Source of the DNA: Lachnospiraceae bacterium
GTDB taxonomy: Bacteria > Bacillota > Clostridia > Lachnospirales > Lachnospiraceae
Assembly: GCA_900751785.1 (NCBI GenBank)
Contig: CAADSM010000078.1
Location: forward strand, 1-7,176
Direction of reading: 5' to 3'
Length of the DNA stretch: 7,176 bases
A model generated the notes under the pieces. That model did no database searches. It was not told the origin of the DNA and saw nothing but the letters and a program-made list of their open reading frames with translations. Shown one piece after another: positions 5,213 through 7,176 of this stretch. A program made the position numbers and the translations under genes. Every line of letters starts with the position of its first letter. Positions within the stretch are counted from its first letter, which is position 1.

Positions 5213-5887
5213 ATGAAAACAAGGAATATCATTTTGACGGTTGTCGCAGTGATCGCAGTGATTGCGGCGGTCTGCTGCGCATACCGTCTCCGGTATTATT
5301 TTATCGGTACGAGCAGCGCTCCGGTGGACGCGAAAGAGAATGAAGATTTTGGTATCGCTGATATCCACAGTTCGGTGGACCGGGATGGAGACGGCGTTGA
5401 TGATCAGACGGATATCCTGCAGGGCGCAAGAGATTATATTGCGTCGCAGCCTGTCTATAAGAGTAAATATTACAGTACGGGGTATCCGGACGATCAGTAT
5501 GGCGTCTGCACGGATGTAGTGGCGAATGCGATGAAGAGCGCCGGATATGACCTTATGCAGCTTGTCAATGAAGATATCCTGTCGGACCCGCAGGCATATG
5601 GGATTGAAGAACCGGATGTGAACATTGATTTCCGGCGGGTGAAGAACCTGAAAGTGTATTTCGCTCATACGGCGGTCTCCCTTACTACGGACGTACATGA
5701 TATCAGCGAGTGGCAGGGAGGCGATATCGTGATCTTCGAGAAACATATCGGGATCGTTTCGGATAAGCGGAACGACGACGGTGTGGCCTATGTGATCCAT
5801 CATAATGATCCGCTTCAGGCGGCCTATGAGGAAGATATCCTGGAAAAACGGGACGATATTGTCGGGCATTACCGGATCAGCGAGTAA
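5213..5887 (+). CDS. Membrane-anchored DUF1287 protein (NlpC/P60-like fold suspected)
   Basis: This is a 224-residue protein with an N-terminal hydrophobic segment at 5-24 that acts as a signal anchor or signal peptide; the C21-C22 pair is not in a good lipobox. An aspartate-rich loop at 56-64 (DRDGDGVDD) looks like an EF-hand or thrombospondin-3 calcium loop. The DUF1287 pattern follows: TGYPDDQYGVCTDVV (C99), PDVNIDFRRVKNL (about 134-146), GGDIVIF, HIGIV (H178), VIHHND (H196-H197-N198) and a C-terminal GHYR (H219). C99 and H178 with a polar residue nearby resemble the cysteine-histidine dyad of NlpC/P60-type peptidases, so a cell-wall or extracellular peptidase/amidase role is inferred but not shown. 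GGAGAG at 5200-5205 precedes the ATG by seven bases. It is part of the acetyltransferase-led cluster. Confidence 0.8.
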   Translation: MKTRNIILTVVAVIAVIAAVCCAYRLRYYFIGTSSAPVDAKENEDFGIADIHSSVDRDGDGVDDQTDILQGARDYIASQPVYKSKYYSTGYPDDQYGVCTDVVANAMKSAGYDLMQLVNEDILSDPQAYGIEEPDVNIDFRRVKNLKVYFAHTAVSLTTDVHDISEWQGGDIVIFEKHIGIVSDKRNDDGVAYVIHHNDPLQAAYEEDILEKRDDIVGHYRISE

Positions 5888-5940
5888 ATGTGAAAACAGT
5901 GCCCGCTGGAAATGAGTGACGAGTCTGGAGGCTGAGGAGA

Positions 5941-6522
5941 TTGGGGAGAAAACTATCGGAAATGAGTCTGGAAGAGCTTTGGCAGCTGTTTCCTATCATA
6001 CTGACAGAGCATCAGGATGCGTGGGCGGCATGGTATCGGGAAGAGGAATATGAACTTGCGCAGATCCTTCCGGCTCAGCATACAGTGTGCATCAGCCATG
6101 TGGGGAGCACAGCCGTTACAGGCATACAGGCAAAACCAATCGTGGATATCCTGGCAGAAATCACGCCGGGATACAGCATGAAAAGTATAGAGAGAATCCT
6201 GTGTGGGAATGGATGGCTTTGCATGAGCCGGAATGAGAGGCGAATGTCATTTAACAAAGGGTACACAGAGAGTGGATTTGCAGAGAGAGTATTTCATCTG
6301 CATCTGCGGTATGCTGGAGACAATGATGAGCTGTATTTCCGGGACTATCTGAGGGAGCATCCTGGCATCGCAAAGGAATATGAACAGCTGAAGCTGTCAC
6401 TGCGAAAGCGGTTCGAGCATGACAGGGACGGTTACACTGGCGCAAAGTCAGAGTTTATAAAAAGGTACACGGCTGAGGCAAAGAGTTTATATGGGAAGCG
6501 GTATTCCGAGAAGAGAGAATGA
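5941..6522 (+). CDS. GrpB/UPF0157 family protein (nucleotidyltransferase-like)
   Basis: This is a 193-residue member of the GrpB (UPF0157) family, related to the nucleotidyltransferase superfamily; the biochemical role is unsettled. The hallmark is at 53-72, with HVGSTAV (G55-S56) and AKPIVDI (D69). HLHLRY (119-124) and FRDYLREHP (133-141) are the other conserved blocks, and the C-terminal KSEFI helix is normal, so the protein looks complete. The start is taken as the TTG at 5941, with GGAGG at 5927-5931 nine bases upstream, because the N-terminal LSEMSLEELWQLFP looks like a conserved family opening. An ATG at 5962 is the alternative and would drop seven residues. It follows the DUF1287 gene after 53 bases with no visible terminator, so it is probably in the same transcript. 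No functional link between the two is apparent. Confidence 0.8.
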   Translation: MGRKLSEMSLEELWQLFPIILTEHQDAWAAWYREEEYELAQILPAQHTVCISHVGSTAVTGIQAKPIVDILAEITPGYSMKSIERILCGNGWLCMSRNERRMSFNKGYTESGFAERVFHLHLRYAGDNDELYFRDYLREHPGIAKEYEQLKLSLRKRFEHDRDGYTGAKSEFIKRYTAEAKSLYGKRYSEKRE

Positions 6523-6599
6523 AGATATTGTGGAATAGATTGTGAATATGACTGACGGAAACCGAGGCAGACGTGGATAAGTTTTAGGGAGGAAAGCGC

Positions 6600-6974
6600 A
6601 TGAAGCTGAAAAACATCCTGATCGTGGTAAATGATGTGGAAAAATCGAAAGTATTCTATAAAGACCTGTTCGGCCTTGATGTGGTGACGGAGCAGGAAGG
6701 AAATGCAGTGCTGACAGAAGGCCTCGTCCTTCAGGATGCGGGAATCTGGAAACAGACTCTTGGCTCAGAGATCGCTTTTTTCCACAATGCTTCCGAGCTG
6801 TATTTTGAAGAGCGGGATATTGAACGGTTCGCAGAACGGCTGGAGGCGTATGTGGAGGAAATCCGATATGTGGACCGGCTGACAGAACTTCCCTGGGGAC
6901 AGAAGCTGCTCCGATTTTACGATCCGGACGGGCACCTGATCGAGGTCAGGACGCCGATGTATGGAGAGGATTAA
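6600..6974 (+). CDS. VOC family protein (glyoxalase/bleomycin resistance fold)
   Basis: This is a 124-residue cytoplasmic protein with the beta-alpha-beta-beta-beta repeats of the vicinal oxygen chelate fold. Hallmarks are DVEKSKVFYKDLFGLDV (12-28) in the first module and FYDPDGHLIEV (106-116) in the second, where E115 is the usual last metal ligand. The residue that is normally the first histidine ligand in the opening strand is N5, so the metal site is incomplete or altered, and neither glyoxalase I nor dioxygenase activity can be assumed. GGGAGG at 6587-6592 sits seven bases before the ATG. A 77-base gap separates it from the GrpB gene with no terminator seen, and a strong terminator follows. 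Substrate unknown; related proteins range from enzymes to drug-binding proteins. Confidence 0.82.
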   Translation: MKLKNILIVVNDVEKSKVFYKDLFGLDVVTEQEGNAVLTEGLVLQDAGIWKQTLGSEIAFFHNASELYFEERDIERFAERLEAYVEEIRYVDRLTELPWGQKLLRFYDPDGHLIEVRTPMYGED

Positions 6975-7036
6975 GAAAGTGTGGATTCGGAAAGGGTTCT
7001 CTTAGAACAGGCATACCAAGCGGAGTGAAATAAAAG

Positions 7037-7072
7037 ATCCGGTCGTCAGCTTACTGCCGATGACCGGATTTT
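7037..7072 (+). terminator. Intrinsic terminator after the VOC gene
   Basis: The arms 7037-7047 (ATCCGGTCGTC) and 7059-7069 (GATGACCGGAT) pair over 11 bases with one G-T. The stem is followed by TTTTGTTTC and preceded by an A-rich tract, AAATAAAAG, so the hairpin could also act on the opposite strand. It closes the + strand cluster. Confidence 0.85.
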
Positions 7073-7112
7073 GTTTCATTTCATAGGAAACTTCGTTCCC
7101 CATGAAACAAAA
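7069..7112. repeat. Perfect 11-base inverted repeat overlapping the terminator tail
   Basis: TTTTGTTTCAT (7069-7079) is the exact reverse complement of ATGAAACAAAA (7102-7112). The 22-base interior holds a smaller inverted pair, GGAA (7086-7089) and TTCC (7096-7099). The left arm is the T tract of the preceding terminator, so the two structures compete or stack. Confidence 0.6.
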
Positions 7113-7176
7113 CGCTCCGCGGGATGCGCACTCGCGCGAAGCGGAAATTTGTCGCTAAAGCGACCGCGCTCGGCGC
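7113..7176. repeat. GC-rich hairpin-dense tail, probable dispersed intergenic repeat (cut by the edge)
   Basis: Two hairpins are visible: CGCTCCGCG (7113-7121) with CGCGAAGCG (7135-7143), eight of nine pairs, and GTCGC (7151-7155) with GCGAC (7160-7164) around TAAA. The end CGCGCTCGGCGC is probably the arm of another structure beyond the window. There is no convincing reading frame. Its layout, directly after a terminator, resembles the palindromic intergenic repeats known in many bacterial genomes; that copies exist elsewhere is an inference. Confidence 0.4.

Noticed and set aside
4988..5869. Open frame of 293 codons on the minus strand opposite the small membrane protein and DUF1287 genes
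   Set aside because: It is antisense to the DUF1287 gene, whose conserved motifs are unmistakable. The translation is rich in isoleucine, arginine and histidine without domain-like motifs.
6996..7008. Small inverted repeat GTTCT/AGAAC after the VOC gene as an operator
   Set aside because: Five pairs with a three-base loop are expected by chance in a region this size, and there is no downstream gene for it to control.

Overview
The window looks like a chromosomal segment from an anaerobic gut-type Firmicute, most likely a member of the Lachnospiraceae or a related Clostridia. The reasons are strong GGAGG-type ribosome binding sites, genes packed with ATGA/GTGA overlaps, anaerobic cobalt and corrin genes, a bacterial 2[4Fe-4S] ferredoxin, and the style of the proteins. 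This is judged by eye; no database search was possible. No rRNA, tRNA, CRISPR array, transposase or phage gene was seen.

Bases 1-2179: the 3' end of a cobalt/cobalamin operon on the + strand. It holds cbiQ (cut by the left edge), cbiO and cbiK, each overlapping the next by ATGA, and ends in a strong intrinsic terminator. CbiQ and CbiO form the energising part of a cobalt ECF importer, and CbiK inserts the imported cobalt into sirohydrochlorin. cbiM and cbiN would be expected just upstream, outside the window.

Bases 2180-3223: a two-gene iron-sulfur operon on the + strand, a small ferredoxin overlapping a polytopic membrane protein with a NapH-like cysteine pattern. It is clearly more AT-rich than its flanks. 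It has its own extended -10 promoter, and an inverted repeat with CRP/FNR-like half-sites lies about 41 bases upstream of the predicted transcription start. The convergent intergenic region after it carries a strong hairpin that reads as the terminator of the next, minus-strand gene.

Bases 3224-4240: a single minus-strand D-2-hydroxyacid dehydrogenase (glycerate dehydrogenase/hydroxypyruvate reductase type) with its own RBS and extended -10 promoter.

Bases 4241-7176: a + strand cluster starting from a candidate promoter near 4326-4354. It encodes a phosphinothricin-acetyltransferase-like GNAT enzyme, a 60-residue two-helix membrane protein, a membrane-anchored DUF1287 protein with a Ca-binding-like loop, a GrpB/UPF0157 nucleotidyltransferase-like protein and a VOC (glyoxalase fold) protein. 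It closes with a terminator that runs into an inverted-repeat-rich, GC-rich tail, probably a dispersed intergenic repeat cut by the right edge. These genes share no obvious pathway.

I found no convincing complete new defence or mobile system. The items most worth a second look are the Fe-S operon with its putative redox operator, the membrane peptide/DUF1287 pair, and the terminal repeat.
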